From an uncultured Prevotellaceae bacterium (GTDB lineage Bacteria; Bacteroidota; Bacteroidia; Bacteroidales; Bacteroidaceae), in NCBI GenBank assembly GCA_902784565.1, contig CACZVE010000008.1, positions 1 through 63,099 of the forward strand: a stretch of 63,099 bases of DNA. The letters are read 5' to 3'. The notes beneath the pieces were generated by a model, which was not told where the DNA came from, ran no database searches, and saw only the letters and a program-made list of their open reading frames with translations. Position numbers and translations under genes: made by a program. Within the stretch, counting starts at the first letter, position 1. The number at the start of each line of letters is the position of its first letter. This document shows, piece by piece, positions 56,210 through 63,099 of this stretch.

Positions 56210-57094
56210 TTAATACGAAAGTACTTCCACCCCGTGCTCTGTCATCAGCAGCGTATGCTCCCACTGTGCACTCGGCAGTTCATCCTCTGAGATCACCTCC
56301 CATCCATACGGGTCGTCGGCATCGATAAACACCCGCCACGTGCCCATATTTATCATCGGTTCAATCGTAAAAACCATCCCAGGCACAAGCAACATCCCCG
56401 TGCCACGATGACCGAAATGCGCTACATCAGGCTCCTCGTGAAAGGCATTCCCTACCCCATGACCACATAGGTCGCGCACTACACCATAATGATATTTCTT
56501 ACAATGTTTCTCAATCGCATGACCGATATCGCCCACAAACGAATAGGGCTTGGCGGCCTCCATACCAATCTCCAGACACTCCTTCGCCACACGCACCAGT
56601 TGTTCCTTCTCCGGCGTGGTCTTACCGATGATAAACATCCTGCTGGCATCGGCATAGTAGCCATCCAGAATCGTCGTAAAGTCCACGTTGATGATGTCGC
56701 CCTCTTCCAGCACATCCTCCTCCTTGGGCACCCCGTGACATACCACCTCATTGATGCTGGTACATACCGACATAGGGAACGGCGGCGTACCGTCATCGCC
56801 TCCATAGTTCAGACAGGCAGGCGTGGCATGGTGCTCCTCGCAGTACTTACGGCAGATCTGGTCGATCTCCAGTGTCGTCATCCCTTTGTGGATGACAGCC
56901 GCCACCGCATCGAGCACACCCGTATTCACGACACCCGCTTTGCGGATGCCCTCTATCTGCTCCGGGGTTTTTATCAGGTCTCGCGACGGCACCTCCTTAC
57001 CCTTGTTCTCCCAGTACATGATGGTCTTGTCCATCTCTGTAGGTTCCTGTCCGGAAAGACAGTGCCAACGCCTCTTCTTGTTCTTTGCAGTCAT
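56210..57094 (-). CDS. map: Type I methionine aminopeptidase
   Basis: This 294-residue enzyme removes the initiator Met. The pita-bread fold shows metal ligands in GDIINVDFTTILDGYYADAS, the His in LCGHGVGNAFHEEPDV, and Glu residues in VFTIEPMINMG and near the C-terminal WEHTLL. A roughly 45-residue N-terminal extension (KKRRWHCLSGQEPTEMDKTI) precedes the catalytic domain. A -7 box lies 34 nt upstream, and the tsaD and cinA genes follow closely. A later start is possible. Confidence 0.94.
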   Translation of the reverse strand: MTAKNKKRRWHCLSGQEPTEMDKTIMYWENKGKEVPSRDLIKTPEQIEGIRKAGVVNTGVLDAVAAVIHKGMTTLEIDQICRKYCEEHHATPACLNYGGDDGTPPFPMSVCTSINEVVCHGVPKEEDVLEEGDIINVDFTTILDGYYADASRMFIIGKTTPEKEQLVRVAKECLEIGMEAAKPYSFVGDIGHAIEKHCKKYHYGVVRDLCGHGVGNAFHEEPDVAHFGHRGTGMLLVPGMVFTIEPMINMGTWRVFIDADDPYGWEVISEDELPSAQWEHTLLMTEHGVEVLSY

Positions 57095-57127
57095 CCTTAT
57101 ACCTTATTAATATAATATAAGCGGGTG

Positions 57128-57135
57128 CAAAGGTA
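57128..57135 (-). promoter_or_regulatory. -7 box of the map-tsaD-cinA run
   Basis: TACCTTTG on the minus strand lies 34 nt before the map ATG. No clear -33 TTTG was found. The rest of the 188-nt divergent gap shows no obvious plus-strand box for the esterase. Confidence 0.5.
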
Positions 57136-57282
57136 GACATTTTCCATCTCATTGCCATGAATGTTAAACTTTTATAACAAAGCATTTCAACTTTTTACTT
57201 TTCATTCCAAAGGGCGTCTAAGGGACATTGAAGGGTGTAAAAGTAACAATTATCTTAATATAATCACTTAAAAAATTAACGT

Positions 57283-58587
57283 ATGAAAAAACTATTTCTT
57301 TCAATGCTGGCTCTGACGAGCCTGACGGCATGGGCTCAGTTTGGTGCGCCCAGACAGAATCCCATCGTTCCCTCAGTAACGGAAAACGTGGTTGAAGACT
57401 TCAAGCCCGCCATCACCAACCAGGAGAACAAGCAGTTCCCTGCCATCAACTCACAGCGTATGGTACGTGCACAGATCTCGGCTCCGCAGGCCACATTCGT
57501 AGGACTCGACATCGCCGGTAAGATCTATGAGATGAAGAAAGACGAGAACGGCGTATGGACTGGTACATCCGAGCCTCAGGACGAGGGCTTCCACTACTAT
57601 CAGTTGAACATCGACGGTGCCAACGTGCCCGATCCGAATAGTTTGTACTACTATGGCGCCAGCCGTTGGGGAAGCGGTATTGAGGTTCCTTCCGACGACA
57701 TGGATTTCTGGCAGGTGAAGAACGTGCCGCAGGGCTCGATGTGTGAGGTCTTCTACTGGTCGACCTACACGGAGAAGATGCGTCGTTGCCATGTATATCT
57801 GCCCGCCGAGTATTTCACCAATCCCACCAAGAAATTCCCTGTATTCTATCTGCAGCATGGTATGGGTGAGAACGAGTACGGCTGGGCTGAGCAGGGTCAC
57901 ACCGCTCAGATCATGGATAACCTGATTGCAGAGGGTAAGGCCGTTCCCTGCATCATCGTGATGGATAATGGTCTGAACACACAGCGTCCCGGTGAGGCCG
58001 GAGGCTTCGGCGGCTTTGGTGGCCCGCGTCCACAGGGTGCTCCCGGTGCAGGTCCCCAGGGTGCCCGTCCGCAAGGTGCTCCTCAGGGAGGTTTCGGTCA
58101 GGGAGGTCAGCGTCCGCAAGGTGCTCCCGGACAGGGTGGTCAGCGTCGTGGCGGTTTCGGTGGCTTCGGTGGTTTCTCCGAGGGCTTCAAGAATGTGCTC
58201 TTCAATGATATCATCCCAATGATTGAGAAAAACTACCGTGTGATTGCCGATCCTCAGCACCGTGCATACGCCGGTCTGTCAATGGGTGGCATGCAGGCCC
58301 GTGAGATTACGCTTGCCAATCCTGAGAAGTTCGCCTATGTTGGTTCATTCAGCAGCGGTGCATGGAATGTTGACCAGGTGAAGGGCTCAGAAGGCTTCGC
58401 CAAGAACGTCAAACTGCTCTTCATGAGTGGTGGTGGCAAGGAGAACATGGGTTGCGTTGAGGCAGCCAAGAATATCAAGGAGCAGCTCGGCATGAACGCC
58501 GTCGGTTATGAATCACCTGGCACAGCCCACGAGTGGCACACCTGGCGCCGTAGTTTGTACCAATTCGCTCAGTTGATTTTCAAATAA
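57283..58587 (+). CDS. CE1-family esterase with CBM48-like domain and Gly/Pro/Gln-rich insertion
   Basis: This 434-residue exported esterase is related to the two in the polysaccharide locus. The signal peptide ends LTAWAQ. The CBM48-like domain covers about 55-130. The alpha/beta-hydrolase has FYLQHGMGENEYGWAEQG, nucleophile Ser333 in AGLSMGGMQAR and catalytic His416 in GTAHEWHTWRRSL. Between about residues 236 and 300 lies a low-complexity insertion of GGFGG, RPQGAPG and GQGGQRR units, just before the segment leading to the nucleophile. The gene stands alone, with a terminator, 33 kb from the locus. It probably acts on plant wall esters. The insertion may be a flexible loop over the active site. 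Confidence 0.86.
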   Translation: MKKLFLSMLALTSLTAWAQFGAPRQNPIVPSVTENVVEDFKPAITNQENKQFPAINSQRMVRAQISAPQATFVGLDIAGKIYEMKKDENGVWTGTSEPQDEGFHYYQLNIDGANVPDPNSLYYYGASRWGSGIEVPSDDMDFWQVKNVPQGSMCEVFYWSTYTEKMRRCHVYLPAEYFTNPTKKFPVFYLQHGMGENEYGWAEQGHTAQIMDNLIAEGKAVPCIIVMDNGLNTQRPGEAGGFGGFGGPRPQGAPGAGPQGARPQGAPQGGFGQGGQRPQGAPGQGGQRRGGFGGFGGFSEGFKNVLFNDIIPMIEKNYRVIADPQHRAYAGLSMGGMQAREITLANPEKFAYVGSFSSGAWNVDQVKGSEGFAKNVKLLFMSGGGKENMGCVEAAKNIKEQLGMNAVGYESPGTAHEWHTWRRSLYQFAQLIFK

Positions 58588-58609
58588 GAATACGCCTTAA
58601 TCATTATAT

Positions 58610-58648
58610 GGAGGCGGCACTGCAGGAAAGGCAGGAGCCGCCTCCTTT
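58610..58648 (+). terminator. Terminator after the third esterase
   Basis: GGAGGCGGC and GCCGCCTCC form a 9-bp GC-rich stem, with a smaller CTGC/GCAG stem inside, followed by TTTCGTTT. Confidence 0.75.
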
Positions 58649-58705
58649 CGTTTGGCACGGTATTTGCAAGGGTATTGGCAAAAATAAATAATAAAAAGTA
58701 CAACT

Positions 58706-60766
58706 ATGCAAAAAGGTAATATCGGTGTGACGACTGAGAATATATTTCCAGTCATCAAAAAGTTTCTTTATAGTGACCACGAGATTTTCCTCCGTGAGAT
58801 GATTTCCAATGCTGTCGATGCGACGCAGAAGATAAAGACCCTGCAAGAGAAGGGCGACTTCAAGGGTGAACTCGGCGACCTGACCGTACGTGTCAACTTT
58901 GATGCCGACAAGGGTACCATCACCATTTCTGACCACGGTATCGGCATGACGGAGGAAGAGATAGACAAGTACATCAACCAGATCGCCTTCTCGGGCGTAA
59001 CGGATTTCCTCGAAAAGTACAAGGACAATGCCAACAATATCATCGGCCACTTCGGACTCGGCTTCTACTCTTCGTTCATGGTATCAAAGAAGGTGGAGAT
59101 TATCACCAAGTCATGGAAAGACGATGCCAAGGCCGTGAAGTGGAGTTGTGACGGCTCACCTGCCTACGAGATTGACGAAGCCGATCGCGCAGAACGCGGT
59201 TCAGACATCATCCTCTATATCGACGATGACTGCAAGGAGTTCCTCGACAAGTACAAACTCGAAGGGCTGCTGAACAAATACTGTAAGTTCATGGCCGTAC
59301 CTATCGCTTTCGGCAAGAAGCAGGAGTGGTCGAAGGACGAGAGTAAGATGGTGGATACCGCAGAGGATAATATTATTAATAATGTGGAACCGCTGTGGAC
59401 CAAGACGCCATCGACGCTGAAGGACGAGGATTACAAGAGTTTCTACCGTACCCTCTACCCCATGAGCGACGAGCCGTTGTTCTGGATTCACCTGAACGTA
59501 GACTACCCCTTCAACCTCACGGGTATCCTCTACTTCCCAAAAATCAAGTCAAACATCGAACTGCAGCGCAACAAGATTCAACTCTACTGCAACCAGGTGT
59601 TCGTGACGGATCAGGTGGAGGGCATCGTACCGGAGTTCCTGACGCTATTGCATGGTGTCATCGACTCGCCGGACATCCCGTTGAACGTGAGTCGTTCATA
59701 TCTCCAGAGCGACCGTGAGGTGAAGAAGATCTCCACTTATATCACCAAGAAGGTGGCCGACCGTCTGAAGGCCATCTTTGGCGAAAACCGCAAGGAGTAC
59801 GAGGAGAAGTGGGACGACCTGAAACTCTTCATCAATTACGGTATCCTCTCTGAGGAAAATTTCTACGATCGTGCCAAGGAGTTTGCTCTGATGAAAGATA
59901 CGGAGGGTAAATACTTCACCTTCGACGAGTACAAGACCCTTATCGAGGCCAACCAAAAAGACAAGGACGATCAACTCGTCTACCTTTACGCCACCGACAA
60001 GGAAGAGCAGTACAGTTACATCAAGGCTGCCCAGGACAAGGGTTACAGCGTATTGCTGCTCGACGGTCAACTTGACGTGCCGACCATCCAGACCTTGGAG
60101 CAGAAATTCGAGAAGAGCCGTTTCACCCGTGTGGATTCGGATATCATCGATCGTCTGATTGTGAAGAGCGACGCCCCGAAGTCCGACCTGTCAGAAGACG
60201 AGAGTGACAATTTGTCAGCCGTCTTCCGCACCCAGTTGCCGAAGATCGACAAGACCGAGTTCATGGTACAGGTGGATGCCCTCGGTGCTGAGGCCCGTCC
60301 GGTTGTTATCACACAGAACGAGTATATGCGTCGTATGAAGGATATGAGTAAGTTCCAGGCTGGCATGGGATTCTACGGACAGATGCCCGACTCGTTCAAC
60401 CTCGTGTTGAACTCTGACCATCCGCTGGTGAAGAAGGTACTCGACGAGAGCAAGTCCGCCACAGAAGAGGTCTTGAAGCCCATCGTCGCAGAACTGAAGG
60501 GACAGGAGGCTCGTCTGGCTGCCATCCGTCAGGCTCAGGACAAGAAGAAATACGACGAGATTACCCAGGAAGAGAAAGACCAGAAGGCTGAGGCCGAGAA
60601 GGCCGTGCAGGAGCAGAAGGACAAGAAGACTGCCGTCATCGCCGACTATGCGAAGGGTAACTCCATTGTCCACCAACTCATCGACCTGGCCCTCCTCCAG
60701 AACGGTATGCTCAAAGGCGAAGCACTCGATAAGTTCTTAAAGCGCAGCGTGGAACTAATCAAATAA
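58706..60766 (+). CDS. htpG: Molecular chaperone HtpG (Hsp90)
   Basis: This 686-residue Hsp90 family ATP-dependent chaperone has the N-terminal GHKL ATPase motifs LREMISNAVDATQKI, ISDHGIGMTEEEID and GHFGLGFYSSFMVS. Middle-domain sequences include IPLNVSRSYLQSDREVKKIS and NIELQRNKIQLYCNQVFV. A C-terminal dimerisation region follows, with a Lys/Glu-rich coiled segment (about 620-660). Length is normal for Bacteroidetes HtpG. It is monocistronic. No clear housekeeping -7 box lies upstream, which would fit a heat-shock promoter. Confidence 0.97.
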   Translation: MQKGNIGVTTENIFPVIKKFLYSDHEIFLREMISNAVDATQKIKTLQEKGDFKGELGDLTVRVNFDADKGTITISDHGIGMTEEEIDKYINQIAFSGVTDFLEKYKDNANNIIGHFGLGFYSSFMVSKKVEIITKSWKDDAKAVKWSCDGSPAYEIDEADRAERGSDIILYIDDDCKEFLDKYKLEGLLNKYCKFMAVPIAFGKKQEWSKDESKMVDTAEDNIINNVEPLWTKTPSTLKDEDYKSFYRTLYPMSDEPLFWIHLNVDYPFNLTGILYFPKIKSNIELQRNKIQLYCNQVFVTDQVEGIVPEFLTLLHGVIDSPDIPLNVSRSYLQSDREVKKISTYITKKVADRLKAIFGENRKEYEEKWDDLKLFINYGILSEENFYDRAKEFALMKDTEGKYFTFDEYKTLIEANQKDKDDQLVYLYATDKEEQYSYIKAAQDKGYSVLLLDGQLDVPTIQTLEQKFEKSRFTRVDSDIIDRLIVKSDAPKSDLSEDESDNLSAVFRTQLPKIDKTEFMVQVDALGAEARPVVITQNEYMRRMKDMSKFQAGMGFYGQMPDSFNLVLNSDHPLVKKVLDESKSATEEVLKPIVAELKGQEARLAAIRQAQDKKKYDEITQEEKDQKAEAEKAVQEQKDKKTAVIADYAKGNSIVHQLIDLALLQNGMLKGEALDKFLKRSVELIK

Positions 60767-60780
60767 CGATTGGTGTATAC

Positions 60781-61725
60781 TTACTGATCTGCCTTTGCCT
60801 CTTCACACTTGATCAGTTCGACATTCAGACTTTCCACCAACGACAGTTCATCAAGGACACCATCGTTTGATGGACGGGGACTGAACCAAGGCTGACTGCC
60901 GAAATAATCGACCAGATCATGTGAAGAGAACATATAGCCATGCTTGGCCAGGATAGAGTTTCGCAGGATGCGGAGTGTAGATTTCTTCATCTTGCGAAAC
61001 ATCTTATCGTTGAGCAGGATGCGGTTGGCATAACCGAAGCGCGGCTCTGCATTCACCCAACTCAGCAACTTCTGCTGGTCTTTACGCTTGAACATGCCAT
61101 ATTCGTCCTGTTCCACCTCGTAGAGAGTCAGACCGTCGAGAGTCTGCACGGCTTCCCACATACCTTCAAGGTCGGTAAGTCCGCTTATGCGGAGCACGCC
61201 CGTGACAGTGCCATTGAAAGCAACATTCTTATATTCGGCACGGGCTACACCTTTCTCATAAATGATTTCGCGACCGATCTCCAGCGTGTCACCATAACTA
61301 TCGACATATTTGCCCATGATCTGCTGCATCCACTTGCCCATAGCCACGTCCTCACCTTCTCCAAAGAATGAGCCGTCAAGCACATCGTGCAGATTGCCTT
61401 TCAAATCATACAGACAGATTAGTTTCCACCCTTGTTGTTCAATGTACTTGGCACGTGGTGTCTTGCTGAAAGGATTGAAACCATCAGCATTCAGTTCCTC
61501 TGTGAGGACATACTCGTTTTTCTTACTATAGTTGGGTGTCAGACGGAAAGCCAACTCCTCACCCTCAGCCATAGCAGTGAAGGTGATGGTCTTGTCAATA
61601 TTCACTTTGGCCTCGTAGACCAGATTACTGATATTCCACTTGGAACCGCTCTTAATACCTTGAGCGCTTGCTGTCAAGCCCACAAAGGCAAACATCATAA
61701 ATAACAAATACTTTTTTAATTTCAT
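60781..61725 (-). CDS. Exported YARHG-domain protein
   Basis: This 314-residue protein has a signal peptide KKYLLFMMFAFVGLTASAQ. A soluble beta-rich region of unknown type follows (about 25-225). Near the C-terminus is a YARHG domain (TLRILRNSILAKHGYMFSSH then DYFGSQPWFSPRP). YARHG domains occur in extracellular or periplasmic proteins and may bind the cell wall. The ATG at 61723-61725 fits the signal peptide best; other ATGs lie 2 and 5 codons upstream. The promoter is contained in a duplicated 43-bp repeat. It converges on htpG with only 14 nt between stops. Confidence 0.78.
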   Translation of the reverse strand: MKLKKYLLFMMFAFVGLTASAQGIKSGSKWNISNLVYEAKVNIDKTITFTAMAEGEELAFRLTPNYSKKNEYVLTEELNADGFNPFSKTPRAKYIEQQGWKLICLYDLKGNLHDVLDGSFFGEGEDVAMGKWMQQIMGKYVDSYGDTLEIGREIIYEKGVARAEYKNVAFNGTVTGVLRISGLTDLEGMWEAVQTLDGLTLYEVEQDEYGMFKRKDQQKLLSWVNAEPRFGYANRILLNDKMFRKMKKSTLRILRNSILAKHGYMFSSHDLVDYFGSQPWFSPRPSNDGVLDELSLVESLNVELIKCEEAKADQ

Positions 61726-61755
61726 ATTCATAATCGACATTTGAACTTCAGTCTG

Positions 61756-61787
61756 CAAAGGTACGAATAAGCGAGCGAAATACCAAA
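61756..61787 (-). promoter_or_regulatory. Proximal promoter of the YARHG gene
   Basis: Minus-strand TTTG (61784-61787), a 20-nt spacer and TACCTTTG (61756-61763) fit the consensus fully. It lies about 31 nt before the ATG. Confidence 0.8.
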
Positions 61788-61830
61788 TTTATTTGAGTTT
61801 TTCCGAGCGGGAGTGCCTTCGAGCATAGCT

Positions 61831-61862
61831 CAAAGGTACGAATAAGCGAGCGAAATACCAAA
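61831..61862 (-). promoter_or_regulatory. Distal duplicated promoter of the YARHG gene
   Basis: The second repeat copy carries the same boxes, TTTG (61859-61862) and TACCTTTG (61831-61838), 75 nt upstream of the first, so the gene may have two start sites. Confidence 0.65.
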
Positions 61863-61933
61863 TTTATTTGAGTATTTAGGAGTTTTCCCTATTATCTTTT
61901 CGGGAAATTCCCCCTCCGAATTATGATTTTTCC

Positions 61934-61965
61934 TTTGTAAACTTCGTCAAAAGTTCCGATCTTTG
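61934..61965 (+). promoter_or_regulatory. Promoter of the His-rich protein gene
   Basis: TTTG (61934-61937), a 20-nt spacer and GATCTTTG (61958-61965) differ from the consensus only at the first base of the -7 box. The ATG lies 54 nt downstream. Confidence 0.55.
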
Positions 61966-62018
61966 CACCGAGAAAAAGAAATAAATGTCTCACCATTTAA
62001 AGTATAGGAGATTAAGAT

Positions 62019-62621
62019 ATGAAGAAGATGATGATTCTGGCAGTGATGATGGTCATGACTATCTCGGCCAACGCAATGAGCTATAACGCAGCAAAGCACG
62101 AGGCACTGTTCTTGAGCGACAAGATGGCTTACGAGCTGAACCTCACTGCTGCACAGTATGAGGCAGTCTATGAGATCAATCTCGACTACCTGATGAGCCT
62201 GAACGGACACGGTGATGTCTTCGGCATCTGGTGGGATCGCCGCAATGCAGACCTCCGCTTTGTGCTGAACAGCTGGCAGTATGATAAGTACATGAGCCTA
62301 GCTCACTTCTATCGTCCTGTGGCTTGGAAGGCTGGTGGCTGGACGTTCGCAGTGTACTCTCACTATGACAGAGGCCATTTCTACAACGCACACCCGAAGG
62401 TATTCGTTACCTATAAGGGCGGTCACAACAGAGTTCATGGCTCACACTATGCCCACATGCACAAGCCCGCTGTGCACCATCCTGCACCTGCCGTGCACCA
62501 CAAGGCACCTGCTCCGCACAACGGAAAGCCTGCAGCAGCACATCATGATCGCAAGGGCACTGATCGTCACATGGCAATGAACACGAATCGTGGCAATGGT
62601 GGCCACTTCGGACGCAGGTAA
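62019..62621 (+). CDS. Exported His-rich protein, unknown function
   Basis: This 200-residue protein has a signal peptide MKKMMILAVMMVMTISANAM. A helical, aromatic-rich domain follows (about 22-120; SDKMAYELNLTAAQYEAVYE, WQYDKYMSLAHFYRP). The tail is rich in His, Ala and Pro (HKPAVHHPAPAVHHKAPAPH). The tail could bind Zn, Cu or Ni. The helical part, with its LNLT-x-x-Q-x-x-x-V pattern, faintly recalls Spy/CpxP-like periplasmic proteins, but this is uncertain. It is monocistronic, with its own promoter and terminator. Confidence 0.72.
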   Translation: MKKMMILAVMMVMTISANAMSYNAAKHEALFLSDKMAYELNLTAAQYEAVYEINLDYLMSLNGHGDVFGIWWDRRNADLRFVLNSWQYDKYMSLAHFYRPVAWKAGGWTFAVYSHYDRGHFYNAHPKVFVTYKGGHNRVHGSHYAHMHKPAVHHPAPAVHHKAPAPHNGKPAAAHHDRKGTDRHMAMNTNRGNGGHFGRR

Positions 62622-62662
62622 TTTCCGGAAACTCTACTATATGCCTTGAACAAAGGACTCAC

Positions 62663-62698
62663 GGGGAATCTCAGAAATGAGGTTCCTCGTTCTGTTTT
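62663..62698 (+). terminator. Terminator after the His-rich gene
   Basis: GGAATCTCA and TGAGGTTCC form a 9-bp stem (one G-U) with a GAAA loop, followed by a T-rich stretch ending in GTTTTTG. Confidence 0.7.
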
Positions 62699-62764
62699 TG
62701 AGAAATCTATGTTAAAAGAATACGGAAAAGCTATTTACCTGTCGACAATCTGAGATTTTTTAAG

Positions 62765-62772
62765 TACCTTTG
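62765..62772 (+). promoter_or_regulatory. -7 box of the YqiA-like gene
   Basis: TACCTTTG lies 10 nt before the ATG at 62783, implying a very short leader. A matching -33 TTTG is not clear. Confidence 0.5.
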
Positions 62773-62782
62773 CAGCGTGAAT

Positions 62783-63099
62783 ATGCAGAAACAGAAGAAG
62801 ATATTGTTCCTTCACGGCTTCTATGCCAGCGGCAGTTGTGTGCCGGCTCTGGCATTGAAGGAGGCTTTCGAAAAGAGAGCCACTGTGCTGACTCCAGACC
62901 TTCCCCTCTACCCTACTGATGCCATCAGGCTCATCAGGGAAATCTGTGATCGGGAGAAGCCGGACATTCTTGTCGGCAACAGCTGCGGATCATTTTATGC
63001 GCAAATGATATCACCCATCATCGGAGTACCTGCACTCTTGGGCAATCCACATTTCAAAATGTCAGACTTCCTGCGCGAGCGCATCGGCAGCCATCAGTA
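62783..63099 (+). CDS. YqiA/YcfP-like alpha/beta-fold esterase, partial
   Basis: This is the N-terminal part (about 105 residues) of a small alpha/beta hydrolase. The frame MQKQKKILFLHGFYASGSCV gives the LHGF oxyanion motif. ILVGNSCGSFYAQM gives the nucleophile elbow, with Cys following Ser in GNSCGS. NPHFKMSDFLRERIG follows before the window ends. This resembles the YqiA/YcfP (UPF0227) esterase family. A GTG two codons upstream is a possible alternative start. The C-terminus with the catalytic His lies outside the window. Confidence 0.75.
   Translation, partial: MQKQKKILFLHGFYASGSCVPALALKEAFEKRATVLTPDLPLYPTDAIRLIREICDREKPDILVGNSCGSFYAQMISPIIGVPALLGNPHFKMSDFLRERIGSHQ

Larger units (their letters stand above)
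61756..61873 (-). repeat. Direct repeat of a 43-bp promoter-bearing sequence
   Basis: The 43-nt sequence at 61756-61798 (CAAAGGTACGAATAAGCGAG onward to TTTATTTGAGT) recurs exactly at 61831-61873, 75 nt apart. Each copy contains a full minus-strand promoter. Confidence 0.9.

Overview
The window looks like a chromosomal segment of a gut or rumen Bacteroidales, most likely a Prevotella-type organism (Prevotella, Segatella or Xylanibacter). The evidence is a SusC/SusD pair, a hybrid two-component regulator, an RprX/RprY pair, a Bat (MoxR/vWA) operon, a DUF4295 gene beside L28 and L33, and many promoters of the Bacteroidetes form TTTG - about 20 nt - TAnnTTTG. Base composition is moderate, and most genes are chromosomal housekeeping genes. 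No phage, transposase, CRISPR, tRNA or rRNA gene was seen.

Layout. 1-3.6 kb: the start of rpsF, a small membrane protein, RprY/RprX and a secreted unknown. 3.6-24.1 kb: a polysaccharide utilisation locus. A hybrid sensor-regulator and a GH2 beta-galactosidase lie on the minus strand. On the plus strand are a C10 protease with leucine-rich repeats and a dockerin, then SusC, SusD, a CE1 esterase, a GH3 glycosidase and a second CE1 esterase. Together they look fit for removing esters and side sugars from a hemicellulose such as feruloylated or acetylated xylan, but no endo-acting enzyme is present here. 24.1-29.7 kb: rseC-rnfBCDGEA, a redox-driven ion pump. 29.8-37.3 kb: a probable minus-strand run of beta-flower protein, DMP19, SmpB, MetH, HAD phosphatase, GHL10 glycosidase and lipoprotein. 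37.4-38.5 kb: a truncated DUF3667 gene that runs into a degenerate 42-bp tandem array and a 48-bp perfect palindrome. 38.5-41.3 kb: a DUF7477-like secreted protein, queA and a PAP2 phosphatase. 41.3-49.7 kb: the Bat operon, with BatB-BatC and BatD-BatE each read as one frame. 49.9-57.1 kb: an HU-transmembrane-LysM protein, HU, rimO, ftsY, DUF4295, rpmG, rpmB, cinA, tsaD and map. 57.3-63.1 kb: a third CE1 esterase, htpG, a YARHG protein, a His-rich secreted protein and the start of a YqiA-like hydrolase.

The most unusual signal is spread over the whole window. It is a family of short, degenerate tandem repeats with a 7-nt period: AATTGAC, AATTAAG, AGTGAAT/GTGAAAA and GAGGAAA types. They lie beside promoters, at start codons (the GTG starts of metH and tsaD), inside regions coding for signal peptides (SusD, BatD, GHL10), and at domain joints (MetH, BatB-BatC, BatD-BatE, QueA). 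At the two Bat joints, two oppositely oriented 7-mer tracts flank a 46-bp core that is identical in both copies and encodes a signal-peptide-like segment. A separate palindromic element has entered queA in frame. Other notable items are the HU-TM-LysM protein, an L33 lacking its C-terminal third, and a duplicated promoter-bearing 43-bp repeat.
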